Origin: Alphaproteobacteria bacterium
GTDB taxonomy: Bacteria; Pseudomonadota; Alphaproteobacteria; Reyranellales; Reyranellaceae
Direction: 5' to 3'
Assembly (NCBI GenBank): GCA_017307275.1
Contig: JAFKFK010000010.1
Location: 62,001-126,000, forward strand
Length of the DNA: 64,000 nucleotides
This document shows, one piece after another, positions 34,050 to 42,869 of the stretch. A program made the position numbers and the translations under genes. Under the pieces are notes generated by a model. It made no database searches. It was not told where the DNA came from and worked only from the letters and a program-made list of their open reading frames with translations. Within the stretch, counting starts at the first letter, position 1, and each line of letters starts with the position of its first letter.

Positions 34050-35858
34050 CTACTCCGGAATACCGGCGCGGAGCAGGCCGTGCCGGTATCTTTCACGGTC
34101 CTGCGGCCTGCGCAGCGGAAGCATGGGAACGAGCGTCGTTACCCGAGCCAGGGGATCGATCTCCAGGACTCGCAATGCCGCAGCCTTGGCATGATCGAGT
34201 TGCCCGCTCAGGGCGCCACTGATCGCAATCATCCTCCAGGCCGGCAAGAAACTGGGAACCTCACCGACGGCCTTCCGGGCCAGTTGCATCGCATCGTCGT
34301 AGCGCCCCGCAAAGAACGATGCGAACGCGACAGCCGTCTTCATCTGCATGACATTGGGATCGCGAGGGCTGAGACGTAACGATCGCTCAAGATGATCGAG
34401 CGCTATCTCGGGTTCGCCAAGATAGATCTTCACCCAGCCACTGAAGTGCCAGCCCAGCGCGAAATTCTGATTGAGGATCAGGCCCCTCTCGATGAGGTCG
34501 GCGCCCACCTCCAGCTCCTCGGCGACATAGGCGAGATTGAAACCGGCGACCGTGAGCGACCAGGGATCGTCCTGGCTGGCCAATTCGATAGCCCGACGAG
34601 ACAGCCGCACCGCCTCTGCGCTCTCCGTCTCGATGTCGGTCATCCAACGGCTTTGCTTCCGAAGCGTGTAACACATGCCGGCCAGGGCATAGGCCGCCGC
34701 AAAATTCGTATCCAGCCTGATCGCCTCATAGAGCATGGGCAATGCCGCTTCGTGCGCAGCCTTGGTCCATTTGTAGGTACTCGCCAGGGCCCGCAAGTAA
34801 TGATCATAGGCACGCAGGCTGTCGGTCGGCTTTCGGTTGGCACGTTCGATTTCAGCCACGCGCAGTTGCGGGACAAGCTCGCAAGCGACACTCGTCGCCA
34901 CACGATCCTGAAGCTCGAAGACGCCGTCGAGCGAACCATCGAATCTTTCCGCCCAGAGGTGCGTTCCCGTTTCACAGTTGATCAACTGCCCCGCGATACG
35001 AATGCGCTCGCCGGATTTGCGCACACTTCCTTCGAGGACATAACGAACGCCCAGTTCGCGACCGACCTTGCTTATGTCGACGGAGCTTTCCCTGTAGGTA
35101 AACGACGAGTTGCGGGAGATGACGAGCAAGGACTTGAAGCGGGACAACGCCGTAATGATCTCGGTCACCATGCCGTCGGCAAAGTAATCCTGTTCGACAT
35201 CGCCGCTCAGGTTCCGAAAGGGCAAGACCGCCACCGATGGCTTGTCGGCAGGAGTTACCGGCGCGTCCTTCAACACCCTTGATGCGGCCAGAGACACCTC
35301 GACGGTATTCGTCGACAACGCCGACCAGTCGCTCGATGCCCACCTTACGGTGAATGCTTCCACTGGTTGACGAATGTTCTTGAGTGACAGCGTCCCGGCC
35401 TCTTCAAAATCAGCCTTGAGCCGTCGCGCCACCGCGTCGTGGATACTGCGGGACACCAGGATTCCGCCGACAGGCGCGGCGGCTTCGAGACGGACCGCCA
35501 AGTTCACGCCGTCGCCATAGAGGTCCTCCCCGTCGACGAGCACGTCTCCGAGGTGCAGTCCGATGCGCAGCAGAAGCGGATGCTCTTCGGAAGCGTTCTT
35601 TCGTTGGTCCGCCGCGGCTTGCTGAATCTCGATGGCTGCACTCAGTGCCTCGACGGCACTGGGGAAATCGGCAAGCACGCCATCGCCCACGAGTTTGAAT
35701 AGCCGGCCATTGTGTCGTGCAATCGCAGGCTCGATGAGTTCCAAGCGGAGCGCCTTAAGACGGGCGTGAGTTCCGCTTTCGTCGTCGCCCATCAGCCGCG
35801 AGTACCCCACGACGTCCATCGCGACTATGGCGGTCAGTTTGCGGGTCGGCTGCGCCAT
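34050..35858 (-). CDS. Class III adenylate/guanylate cyclase with TolB-like and TPR domains
   Basis: A 602-residue signalling protein. The N-terminal class III cyclase domain (about 5-170) has both metal Asp motifs (AIVAMDVVGYSRL and FKLVGDGVLADF) and the transition-state Asn/Arg in YGDGVNLAVRLEA, so it should be active. A TolB-N-like segment (about 205-330, 'PSVAVLPFRNLSGD.EQDYFADGMVTEIITAL') follows, then TPR repeats to the end. This N-terminal-cyclase/TolB/TPR architecture is abundant in rhizobia and relatives. No transmembrane helix is seen, so it is probably cytoplasmic. It stands alone, 160 bases from the next gene. Confidence 0.9.
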   Translation of the reverse strand: MAQPTRKLTAIVAMDVVGYSRLMGDDESGTHARLKALRLELIEPAIARHNGRLFKLVGDGVLADFPSAVEALSAAIEIQQAAADQRKNASEEHPLLLRIGLHLGDVLVDGEDLYGDGVNLAVRLEAAAPVGGILVSRSIHDAVARRLKADFEEAGTLSLKNIRQPVEAFTVRWASSDWSALSTNTVEVSLAASRVLKDAPVTPADKPSVAVLPFRNLSGDVEQDYFADGMVTEIITALSRFKSLLVISRNSSFTYRESSVDISKVGRELGVRYVLEGSVRKSGERIRIAGQLINCETGTHLWAERFDGSLDGVFELQDRVATSVACELVPQLRVAEIERANRKPTDSLRAYDHYLRALASTYKWTKAAHEAALPMLYEAIRLDTNFAAAYALAGMCYTLRKQSRWMTDIETESAEAVRLSRRAIELASQDDPWSLTVAGFNLAYVAEELEVGADLIERGLILNQNFALGWHFSGWVKIYLGEPEIALDHLERSLRLSPRDPNVMQMKTAVAFASFFAGRYDDAMQLARKAVGEVPSFLPAWRMIAISGALSGQLDHAKAAALRVLEIDPLARVTTLVPMLPLRRPQDRERYRHGLLRAGIPE

Positions 35859-36018
35859 CCCTCCTCTCCGTCTGCCCGTCGGCAGCTTTCACTGGCAGAC
35901 CGCGTATCAACGCCTGCTCGACCGGCGTAGCTTGGTCCACACGCGTCAACGCCCGTTGCATGGCGTTGTAAATGGCCTTGCCGTGATCACACAAGTGTAG
36001 GCGCCCGGCCGTGATCCG

Positions 36019-36921
36019 TCACGACGTCGTCGCCGTATCCCTGATCCAAGGCTCACCCCAGAGGTTGGTCGCGCGCTTCGCGCCGATCCATTTCTTGCCG
36101 GGCCGTCCCTTCTCCATTGCTTCGAGCTCGGCGGAGATCTCGATGTTGTTGCCGTCGGGATCCTTGATCATGAAGAAGAGGTTGTTGCCTGCGCCATGCC
36201 GGCCGGGGCCCCACCAGATCGGGATTTCGAGCGACGCAAAGTGATCGGCCCAAAGCTTGAGGTCGTTCCAGCCGGTCGTTTCGTAGGCATGATGATCGGC
36301 CCGCGATTGCGGGGCCCGGAACACCGCGAAGGTGTGATGCATCTCGTCGGATCGCAGGAAGCAGACATTCACATCGCCTTCTTCCGATCCCGCGCCATCC
36401 TTATGCACGGTGTCGGACACCATGAAGCCGAGGGTCTTGCTATAGAACTCGAACATCGCGGGGAAACGCGCAGAGGCCACCACGACGTGCTGCAACATGC
36501 CAGGCAGGCTGCCAGCCAATAAATCCGCAGCAGCCGCGTTGCGTGGGCGAGCCCTTGTTCCGAAAATAACCAGCCGATCGTCGGGATCGCGCACGGCAAA
36601 GGCATCTGCCCCGAACAACGATGTCGGCGAGGACTGCAACGCCACACCCTGGCCTTCGAGGAAGGCGCGATAGGTCTTGAGATGATCGCCGTCTCGGAGT
36701 GCAAAGGCGCTGTAAGCGTGTCCCGCTGCCTTCGCCGGACCAATCACGATCGCGCGTGACGGTGCTTCGAGAAGGATTTCCGTCTCGCTCAGATAACTCA
36801 CCGCCATGCCCATCGTCCGGTTGTAGAAGTCCGCGAGCCGGGCAGCGTCGGGCGAATCGTAACGAATATGATCGAGTGTTGCCGGCCACAGCGGCGAGGC
36901 ATCGAGGAGCTGCATCGTCAT
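36019..36921 (-). CDS. Two-domain VOC-family protein (extradiol-dioxygenase-like)
   Basis: A 300-residue protein with two vicinal-oxygen-chelate modules (about 12-115 and 135-255). Metal-site candidates in the second module are the His of 'MLQHVVVAS', the His pair in 'ADHHAYET' and Glu in 'DPDGNNIEIS', the pattern of Fe(II) extradiol dioxygenases such as catechol 2,3-dioxygenase. ATG 36919-36921 is preferred over the longer frame because AGGAGG lies just upstream. Ring-cleaving activity is possible but not certain, as VOC proteins are diverse. The gene is isolated between a cyclase and a membrane protein. Confidence 0.82.
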   Translation of the reverse strand: MTMQLLDASPLWPATLDHIRYDSPDAARLADFYNRTMGMAVSYLSETEILLEAPSRAIVIGPAKAAGHAYSAFALRDGDHLKTYRAFLEGQGVALQSSPTSLFGADAFAVRDPDDRLVIFGTRARPRNAAAADLLAGSLPGMLQHVVVASARFPAMFEFYSKTLGFMVSDTVHKDGAGSEEGDVNVCFLRSDEMHHTFAVFRAPQSRADHHAYETTGWNDLKLWADHFASLEIPIWWGPGRHGAGNNLFFMIKDPDGNNIEISAELEAMEKGRPGKKWIGAKRATNLWGEPWIRDTATTS

Positions 36922-37031
36922 TGCCGGAACCTCCTGCAATTCCCCGATCGTGGGCAATGCCCTCCGGACTGGCAACCTGGAAAGCGCCTAACGCAACCTG
37001 ACCTGACAGAACGTGTTACAGTTCAACACTT

Positions 37032-38285
37032 ATGATCCCGTTCTTCGACCCTCTCGTTCTCGGTTTCATTGTCGCTCTCGGCGTCGGTCTGCTGATCGGC
37101 ATCGACCGCGAACGCAAGAAAGGTGAAGGCCCGACGCGCGGCGCCGCCGGCCTCAGGACCTTCACCCTGGCTTCGCTGGCGGGCGCCACGGGCGGCGCCG
37201 TCGGGGGAGACATCCTGATGGCGACGGTGGTGCTGGGCGTGACGGCTTTCGCCGGCCTTTCCTACTGGCACGCCCGCGAAAATGATCCAGGCCTCACCAC
37301 AGAAATCGCCCTCGTGCTGACAGCGCTGCTGGGCGGGCTCGCGATTCGCGAACCGGCCTATGCCGCGGGTCTCGGCGTGGTTACCGCCGCCCTCCTCAAT
37401 GCCCGTGCCGAGCTGCACCGATTCGTTCGGTCGGTTCTGACAGCCAAGGAAATTCGCGATCTTCTGATCTTCGCCGGCGCGACCCTGATTGTACTGCCAT
37501 TGCTGCCCGATCATCCCATCGGGCCCTACGGCGCCTTCGATCTGCGCACGGTATGGATCGTCGTGATCCTGGTCATGGCCGTGGGGGCGCTGGGCTATGT
37601 CGCCGTCCGCGCCGTTGGGTCCCGTTTCGGCCTTCCCCTGGCAGGCCTCGCCTCGGGCTTCATCTCGAGCAGCGCCACGATCGGTGCGATGGGCGCACGG
37701 GCAGCCAAAGAACCGGAACTCATGAAGCCCGCCGTTGCCGGAGCGATTCTATCCTCGGTCGCCACCATCGTGCAGCTTGCCGTCCTGGTGGCCGTTACCA
37801 GCCTGCCGACGCTCGAAGCCTTCATCATGCCATTGGTGCTGTCCGGGGCAGCGGCTGTTCTCTACGGCGGCATCTTCACGCTCTGGGCCTTGAAGCAACG
37901 AGGCGAGTCGCAGGAGACGCCAGGAAGCGCCTTCAGCCTCAAGACCGCCCTGACTTTTGCTGTCATTCTTGCGGCGGTGCTGGTCCTTGCCGCCGCACTG
38001 CAAGACTGGTTCGGAGAGACCGGTGTCATCCTTGCAGCCGGTGCAGGTGGCTTCGCCGACGCTCACTCCGCCGCCATCTCTGTGGCCTCGCTGGTGGCGG
38101 ATGGCCGCCTGGAGCCACCAGCCGCCATCGTCCCGATCCTGGTCGCACTCACGACCAACACTTTGACCAAGATGATCTTCGCCGTTTCGGCTGGCGGCCG
38201 CACATTTGCGCTTTATGTCATTCCTGGCCTGATCCTGATGGTGATTGCAGCCTGGGCAGGCATCCTCTTCGTGCCGAAGAACTGA
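37032..38285 (+). CDS. MgtC/SapB-DUF4010 membrane protein
   Basis: A 417-residue inner-membrane protein with about twelve helices. The N-terminal part (about 8-140) is the MgtC/SapB domain, recognised by 'GFIVALGVGLLIGIDRERKK...RGAAGLRTFTLASLAGA'. The rest is DUF4010, ending 'ALTTNTLTKMIFAVSAGGRTFALYVIPGLILM'. MgtC proteins act in Mg2+ homeostasis and in inhibition of F-type ATPase; the role of the DUF4010 fusion is not established. An inverted repeat GTGTT-N7-AACAC lies at 37013-37029, immediately before the start, and may be a control site. Confidence 0.87.
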   Translation: MIPFFDPLVLGFIVALGVGLLIGIDRERKKGEGPTRGAAGLRTFTLASLAGATGGAVGGDILMATVVLGVTAFAGLSYWHARENDPGLTTEIALVLTALLGGLAIREPAYAAGLGVVTAALLNARAELHRFVRSVLTAKEIRDLLIFAGATLIVLPLLPDHPIGPYGAFDLRTVWIVVILVMAVGALGYVAVRAVGSRFGLPLAGLASGFISSSATIGAMGARAAKEPELMKPAVAGAILSSVATIVQLAVLVAVTSLPTLEAFIMPLVLSGAAAVLYGGIFTLWALKQRGESQETPGSAFSLKTALTFAVILAAVLVLAAALQDWFGETGVILAAGAGGFADAHSAAISVASLVADGRLEPPAAIVPILVALTTNTLTKMIFAVSAGGRTFALYVIPGLILMVIAAWAGILFVPKN

Positions 38286-38372
38286 CGGACCGCCACAAGT
38301 TGAAATTGGGAAAACCTGTCCGCGCCGGTCACAGGTAGGCAACGCCGCGAAGCCACGGTACAGTCAAGGCGC

Positions 38373-39065
38373 TTGCGTTCCTTTGTTCTTCTCCCCGGCT
38401 TCATGTGCGATTCGGATCTTTGGACCGACATGGTTCCTGATCTCGAAGCGCTGGGCTCGCTCCACTACGGCAACGTCTACGAGGACTCGTCGCTCGAAGG
38501 CATGGCTGGACGCGTCCTCGCCGACGCGCCAGATCGCTTCGTGCTGGTGGGCTTCTCGATGGGCGGCTTCGTCGCGCGTGTGCTTGCCTTGATGGCCCCC
38601 GAGCGCGTGTCTGGCGTGGCCTTCGTCGCGTCCTCCGCGCGCGGCTATTCGGACGAAGAGCGGGCGCGGCGTCAGGCAGGCTACCGTCCTGGCGACCGTC
38701 CACCGCCCGCCGCTGGCGCTGTGACGACGGCAATGGGGCTGCATCCCGACCGCGAGACAGATCCCGTGCTGCTCGACCGGTTGCGCAAGATGCAACGTCG
38801 GCTGGGACCGGAAGTTCGAAAGCGACAAGCCGCACTCGTTCGCCGTGACGGCTATGCCGATCTGGAGCGGATCGCCTGTCCATCGCTCGTCGTGGCCTGT
38901 CGCCAGGACCGCCTGCGCACCTTCGCCGAGACCGAGCGTATGGCGCAGCACTTGTCCCACTCCAGCTTCGCCATCCTCGAGGACTGCGGCCACATGGCTC
39001 CCCTGGAAAGGCCGAAGGAGCTCACGGCGCTGCTGGCTGCCTGGTTGGACCGCACTGGACTCTAG
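38373..39065 (+). CDS. Alpha/beta hydrolase
   Basis: A 230-residue alpha/beta hydrolase with an intact triad: oxyanion segment LLPGFMCD, nucleophile elbow LVGFSMGGF (Ser), acid in VACRQDRL (Asp), and His in EDCGHMAPLERP. The size and lid resemble small carboxylesterase/MenH-like hydrolases. The frame begins with TTG 38373; no ATG or GTG occurs close by that would keep the first strand, so TTG is accepted with caution. It lies 88 bases after the DUF4010 gene and 54 before a cyclase gene. The substrate is unknown. Confidence 0.83.
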   Translation: MRSFVLLPGFMCDSDLWTDMVPDLEALGSLHYGNVYEDSSLEGMAGRVLADAPDRFVLVGFSMGGFVARVLALMAPERVSGVAFVASSARGYSDEERARRQAGYRPGDRPPPAAGAVTTAMGLHPDRETDPVLLDRLRKMQRRLGPEVRKRQAALVRRDGYADLERIACPSLVVACRQDRLRTFAETERMAQHLSHSSFAILEDCGHMAPLERPKELTALLAAWLDRTGL

Positions 39066-39118
39066 AAACCGGGCCGGCTGTAAGGACTCAGGTGCCTGCT
39101 CCGGTGTAACCTTGCCCC

Positions 39119-40528
39119 ATGAGTGACGGGCAAGCCCTGTTCGCAGTCCTGCGGCAGTCGGCAGACGCCGACACCGTAGCTGCCATGGAGCGGCTGATCG
39201 GGACAGCTCCCGACGCCGACCTTTGCCGCGTCAACGTGTTCGACTTCGCCCGCCGTCACAATGTCGGCGAGGAGGAGACGATCGGTGCCTTCCTGCACGC
39301 CGCCCGAATTGGCTTGTTCGAGATGTCCTGGAACGTGCTCTGCCCAGGTTGCGGCGGTGTGCTCGATTCGAACGCCTCGCTTAAGAGCGTGCGGTCCGAG
39401 GAGTATGTCTGCGCGCTCTGCGCTGCGGGCTATGAGCCGACTCTCGACGAAATGGTCGAAGTGACCTTCACCGTGAACCCGCGGATTCGCCGTATCGCTG
39501 CGCATGATCCAGACACCATGCCGATGTGGGACTATGCCCGGCAGATCTTCTGGGGGTCGGGGATCGACCTCCCCACCGAAAATTTCGACGAGCTGATCGA
39601 GGAAATCACGCTCGATGCCGTCGAACTCCCGCCCGATGGCAAGGCGATCCTTTCGCTGCAGCTTCCCGCCGATTTCGTCATCGTATTCGAGCCCGTCACG
39701 CACGCGGCGCGCTTCATCGACGTCAAGGGCGAGCCGACGCGGGAGCGCCAGAACCTGTCACTGGTCTTCAACAACCTGCGATCGCCGACGGGGACGATGG
39801 AGCTGCGGCCGGGGCCGCTCAGGCTGCAACTGGAGAACCGGACATCCCGGCGCGCGCTGCCCGGCATCTGGATCGCCAACGACCGCATGCACGACTTGCT
39901 CGGCCGCCGCAAACGCTTCCTGACGGCCAAGCGCCTCCTCTCCAACCAGACCTTCCGCGACATTTACCGCACCGACACGCTCGACATCGACCAGCGCCTG
40001 AAGATCACCAGCCTCACCTTCCTGTTCACCGACCTCAAGGGGTCCACCGAGCTGTACGAGCGGGTCGGCGACCTCGTGGCGTTCGACCTCGTGCGCGAGC
40101 ATTTCCGCGTCCTGCACGAGATCGTCGCAGCGGAGAGCGGCGCAGTGATCAAGACGATCGGCGATGCGGTCATGGCGACCTTTCCCACGCCCGATCGCGC
40201 TCTGGCAGCGGCCTTCCGCATGCGGCACTCCATGCGTGCCCTGAACGATGCGCGCGGCCGCGAGGATCTTCTGCTCAAGATCGGAATCCACGAAGGCCCC
40301 TGCCTTGCCGTAACTTTCAACGAGCGACAAGACTATTTCGGCCAGACGGTGAACATCGCTTCACGCGTGCAGGGGCTGGCCGTGTCGCAGTCAATCCTGG
40401 CGACCGCCTCCGTCGTCGATCATCCCCAGAGCGCCGGCCTGCTCGAACTCAATGGCCGGAAGCCCATGATGCAAAGCCAGGCGCTCCGCGGCTTGGCCTC
40501 GGAGATCGCGGTCTACGAGATCCCTTGA
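39119..40528 (+). CDS. Class III adenylate cyclase with N-terminal zinc-ribbon/DUF5939 region
   Basis: A 469-residue protein. Residues about 5-270 match the DUF5939 region, which contains a four-Cys zinc ribbon: Cys75, Cys78, Cys98 and Cys101. The C-terminal cyclase domain (about 298-465) has FTDLKGST (first metal Asp), KTIGDAVMATF (second metal Asp) and YFGQTVNIASRVQ (transition-state Asn and Arg), so catalysis is expected. The N-terminal region also recalls a marR-like/DUF5939 input module; the signal is unknown. It is soluble. The 3' end overlaps the converging DUF3592 gene by 16 bases. Confidence 0.9.
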   Translation: MSDGQALFAVLRQSADADTVAAMERLIGTAPDADLCRVNVFDFARRHNVGEEETIGAFLHAARIGLFEMSWNVLCPGCGGVLDSNASLKSVRSEEYVCALCAAGYEPTLDEMVEVTFTVNPRIRRIAAHDPDTMPMWDYARQIFWGSGIDLPTENFDELIEEITLDAVELPPDGKAILSLQLPADFVIVFEPVTHAARFIDVKGEPTRERQNLSLVFNNLRSPTGTMELRPGPLRLQLENRTSRRALPGIWIANDRMHDLLGRRKRFLTAKRLLSNQTFRDIYRTDTLDIDQRLKITSLTFLFTDLKGSTELYERVGDLVAFDLVREHFRVLHEIVAAESGAVIKTIGDAVMATFPTPDRALAAAFRMRHSMRALNDARGREDLLLKIGIHEGPCLAVTFNERQDYFGQTVNIASRVQGLAVSQSILATASVVDHPQSAGLLELNGRKPMMQSQALRGLASEIAVYEIP

Positions 40529-41403
40529 GGGGTTGCACGGCGCTGCCTTATCCGCCGAGAGAGCGATGCCGCCCCGCCGAATAGAAAAGCGACAGCAAAA
40601 GCCACCGCTGCCGGCAGCCACAGATCCAGGAAGGATACAATTCGCGCCCGGCTGGGATTGGTGCGGTCGTAAACCACCGTGACCACGTCCCCTTCCGAGA
40701 ACGACGTGCCACTGCCGCCACGGCCGTGGAATTCGACGTCGCGGCCTTCCTGAGTGGTAAAATGCACGACCGGCGCAAAGGAGACCCGCTCGACGTCGCG
40801 CCGCACTTCGCGCCCGGTGGCGAGCGTCACGTCCTCGGTAACGATACTGCTGCTCTTGCGAATCTCGACCACCGTGCCCTGCGCTCGGCCGCCGCTGGCA
40901 TAGAGGTCGGTCGCACTCCACAGCGTGAAGATGCCGATCAGCAGTGCCACAACGGAGATAGCGGTAAAGGCGCGCTCGCCGATCACCGACAGGTCGCCGT
41001 TGCGTGACAGGCCCCAGGCAACGGCGCCGAACAGCAGCCAGAAGCAACCGAAGCCAATGGCGATGATCGGCACCATCCAGAGCCGTTCGAACGTATCGAG
41101 ACGGATGCTCTGCGGGTCCTCGGGCATATAGAGCACCGTCACGAGATCTCCCTTGGAGAAATCCGGCGAACCGCTGCCGAGCTCAGTGATTTCCTGGAGT
41201 TCGCCGCTGGGCAGGCGAAAGCGCACCACCGGCGCATACATGTTGCCGTCGCGTACGATGTCGACCACCACGCCGTCGGCCCGATCGCCATAGAGAGCGT
41301 GACGCAGGTTGCCGAGCCCCAGGAGAATGCCGCCCGCAACGATGAGGCCGCCGATGCCGAAGATTGCCCAGGCAATCCGACGCCAGCCCATATCCATGGC
41401 CAT
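40513..41403 (-). CDS. DUF3592-type membrane protein with duplicated domain
   Basis: A 296-residue protein built as two similar halves, each a beta-rich DUF3592 module flanked by hydrophobic helices. The first half has 'VRFRLPSGELQEI...GDLVTVLYMPEDPQSIRLDTF'; the second has 'VHFTTQEGRDVEF...GDVVTVVYDRTNPSRARIVSF'. Four transmembrane helices lie near 10-32, 108-135, 147-168 and 260-282. The two extramembrane modules are predicted outside the cytoplasm. ATG 41401-41403 with GAGGGGA upstream is chosen over a TTG two codons earlier. No molecular function is known for DUF3592. Confidence 0.8.
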   Translation of the reverse strand: MAMDMGWRRIAWAIFGIGGLIVAGGILLGLGNLRHALYGDRADGVVVDIVRDGNMYAPVVRFRLPSGELQEITELGSGSPDFSKGDLVTVLYMPEDPQSIRLDTFERLWMVPIIAIGFGCFWLLFGAVAWGLSRNGDLSVIGERAFTAISVVALLIGIFTLWSATDLYASGGRAQGTVVEIRKSSSIVTEDVTLATGREVRRDVERVSFAPVVHFTTQEGRDVEFHGRGGSGTSFSEGDVVTVVYDRTNPSRARIVSFLDLWLPAAVAFAVAFLFGGAASLSRRIRQRRATPQGIS

Positions 41404-41414
41404 TGCCAATCCCC

Positions 41415-42098
41415 TCAGACCGGCTGACGCTTCCGCAACCTGTCGATGAGGGTGACCAGCCGCATGCCCTGCGGAGTCGCGGAATCGAGCAGCTGCTCGC
41501 GCGGCGTGTTCTCCGCCAGCCGGCTGATCTCGATGAGTGCGCGGATATGCTGGCGGCGTGTCAGCCGGTACTCAGAAGATCGGTGATGGAAGAACAGGCG
41601 CTTGAGCTGACCATCGCCCACCAGGGCATTCAACTCCGTCGCGGTCACGTAGATCAGGAAGCAGATGAAGATCCATACGTGAACGGCCACGAAGCGGTGC
41701 CAGGTGAAGGCTGCCATCTCGGTCTGGAAGCCCGCCCCGAAGCCGCCCGTGTCGAAGGCAAAGTGCACCAGTTTCTCAAAGAAGCGCACCAGCAGCACGA
41801 CGAAGGAATAGAAGACCGTCTTGTACAGGATCGGTTGGATCAGGGGTGCGCCGCGGAACTTGTCGATAATACGGACCTTGTCCACGACCAGAACGACCTT
41901 GCCGACGACCAGCGCCGTCGTGCTGGCCAGCATGAAGTTCGACAGCCGGAACCAGTAGTCGTGGACCAGCAGATCCGTGGTGAGCGCGATCAGATTGAAA
42001 GCAACGAAGAAATAGAGTGTCGGCGGCAACAGGTGGCGGATCAAATTGAACCAGCCGCGATAGATACGCACCGGGAGGGAGGCCAAGGCCAGACTCAC
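41415..42098 (-). CDS. Membrane protein of unknown function, translationally coupled to SDR gene
   Basis: I do not recognise a named family. The 227-residue protein has four predicted transmembrane helices ('LLPPTLYFFVAFNLIALTT', 'LASTTALVVGKVVLVV', 'VFYSFVVLLVRFFEKLV', 'VHVWIFICFLIYVTATEL') and a basic cytoplasmic C-terminal tail of about 75 residues. GTG 42096-42098 overlaps the SDR stop as GTGA, a typical coupled start; the longer frame upstream is only the shadow of the SDR gene. It may help the SDR or be co-regulated with it. Conserved neighbourhood would need comparison. Confidence 0.72.
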   Translation of the reverse strand: MSLALASLPVRIYRGWFNLIRHLLPPTLYFFVAFNLIALTTDLLVHDYWFRLSNFMLASTTALVVGKVVLVVDKVRIIDKFRGAPLIQPILYKTVFYSFVVLLVRFFEKLVHFAFDTGGFGAGFQTEMAAFTWHRFVAVHVWIFICFLIYVTATELNALVGDGQLKRLFFHHRSSEYRLTRRQHIRALIEISRLAENTPREQLLDSATPQGMRLVTLIDRLRKRQPV

Positions 42099-42862
42099 AT
42101 CCGGCCTCCGTCGACCACGAAGTTCTGCGCCGTCACCAGCCGGCTGTCGTCGGCTGCCAGCCACAGCACCATGCGCGCGATATCGGGCGGGTAGACCTTC
42201 TCCTTGAGGCACTGCGCGACCATCAGCGCGGCCTCGGCTTCCGGGGTCAGCCAGAGATCGATCTGGCGCTGGGTCATGATCCACCCCGGCGTCAGCGAGT
42301 TTAGGCGGATATTGTCGGGTCCAAGATCGCGGGCGAGGCCGCGCGTCATGCCGATCACCGCAGCCTTGGCCGCCTGATAGACCGAGAGCTGCGGCGTCAT
42401 CGCGTGATAGCTCACCGAGCTGAAGTTGATGATCGAACCACCTCCGGCCTTCTTCATGCCGGGCACCACGGACTGAATGGCGAAGTACTGGTGGCGCAGA
42501 TTGACGGCGATGCGCTCGTCCCAGAAAGCAGGGGTTACCTGGTCGATCGTATGGCGATCGTCGCGGGCTGCGTTGTTCACCAGCACCGTGAAGGCACCGA
42601 GCTTGGCTGCCATGCCATCGATCGTCGCCTGATAGGCAGGGAGGTCGCGCACGTCGGCCTTGGCAAAGAGCGGCGCCGGATGGCCGGCGGCCTTGATCTT
42701 GTCGACCAGCGCCGCGGAAACCGCCTCGTCGATATCGACGAAGCCCACTTTGGCGCCCTGTTCGGCAAAATGCTCGACGATCGAGGCACCGATGCCCGAA
42801 CCACCACCGGAGACGAAGACTGGGCGTCCGGCGAGACTGGGATAGGAGGCGAATTTCGACAT
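42095..42862 (-). CDS. Short-chain dehydrogenase/reductase (SDR)
   Basis: A 255-residue classical SDR. The nucleotide-binding motif is SGGGSGIGASI (18-28), NNAA is at 96-99, the catalytic Ser is in INFSSVSYHA, and Tyr162-x3-Lys166 is YQAAK. Asp43 after the second strand (FVDIDE) points to NAD rather than NADP. The C-terminal 'TAQNFVVDGGRM' is typical of 3-oxoacyl/sugar dehydrogenases. It lies 7 bases after an aldose 1-epimerase gene on the same strand. Oxidation of a sugar whose anomers the epimerase equilibrates is therefore a good guess, for example a galactose- or arabinose-type dehydrogenase. Confidence 0.9.
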   Translation of the reverse strand: MSKFASYPSLAGRPVFVSGGGSGIGASIVEHFAEQGAKVGFVDIDEAVSAALVDKIKAAGHPAPLFAKADVRDLPAYQATIDGMAAKLGAFTVLVNNAARDDRHTIDQVTPAFWDERIAVNLRHQYFAIQSVVPGMKKAGGGSIINFSSVSYHAMTPQLSVYQAAKAAVIGMTRGLARDLGPDNIRLNSLTPGWIMTQRQIDLWLTPEAEAALMVAQCLKEKVYPPDIARMVLWLAADDSRLVTAQNFVVDGGRM

Positions 42863-42869
42863 GGCTTCC

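Noticed and set aside
35755..35994. Minus-strand 79-codon frame upstream of the cyclase/TPR gene
   Set aside because: Its first half looks protein-like, but it overlaps the cyclase start in another frame, has no ribosome site or family match, and cannot be supported.
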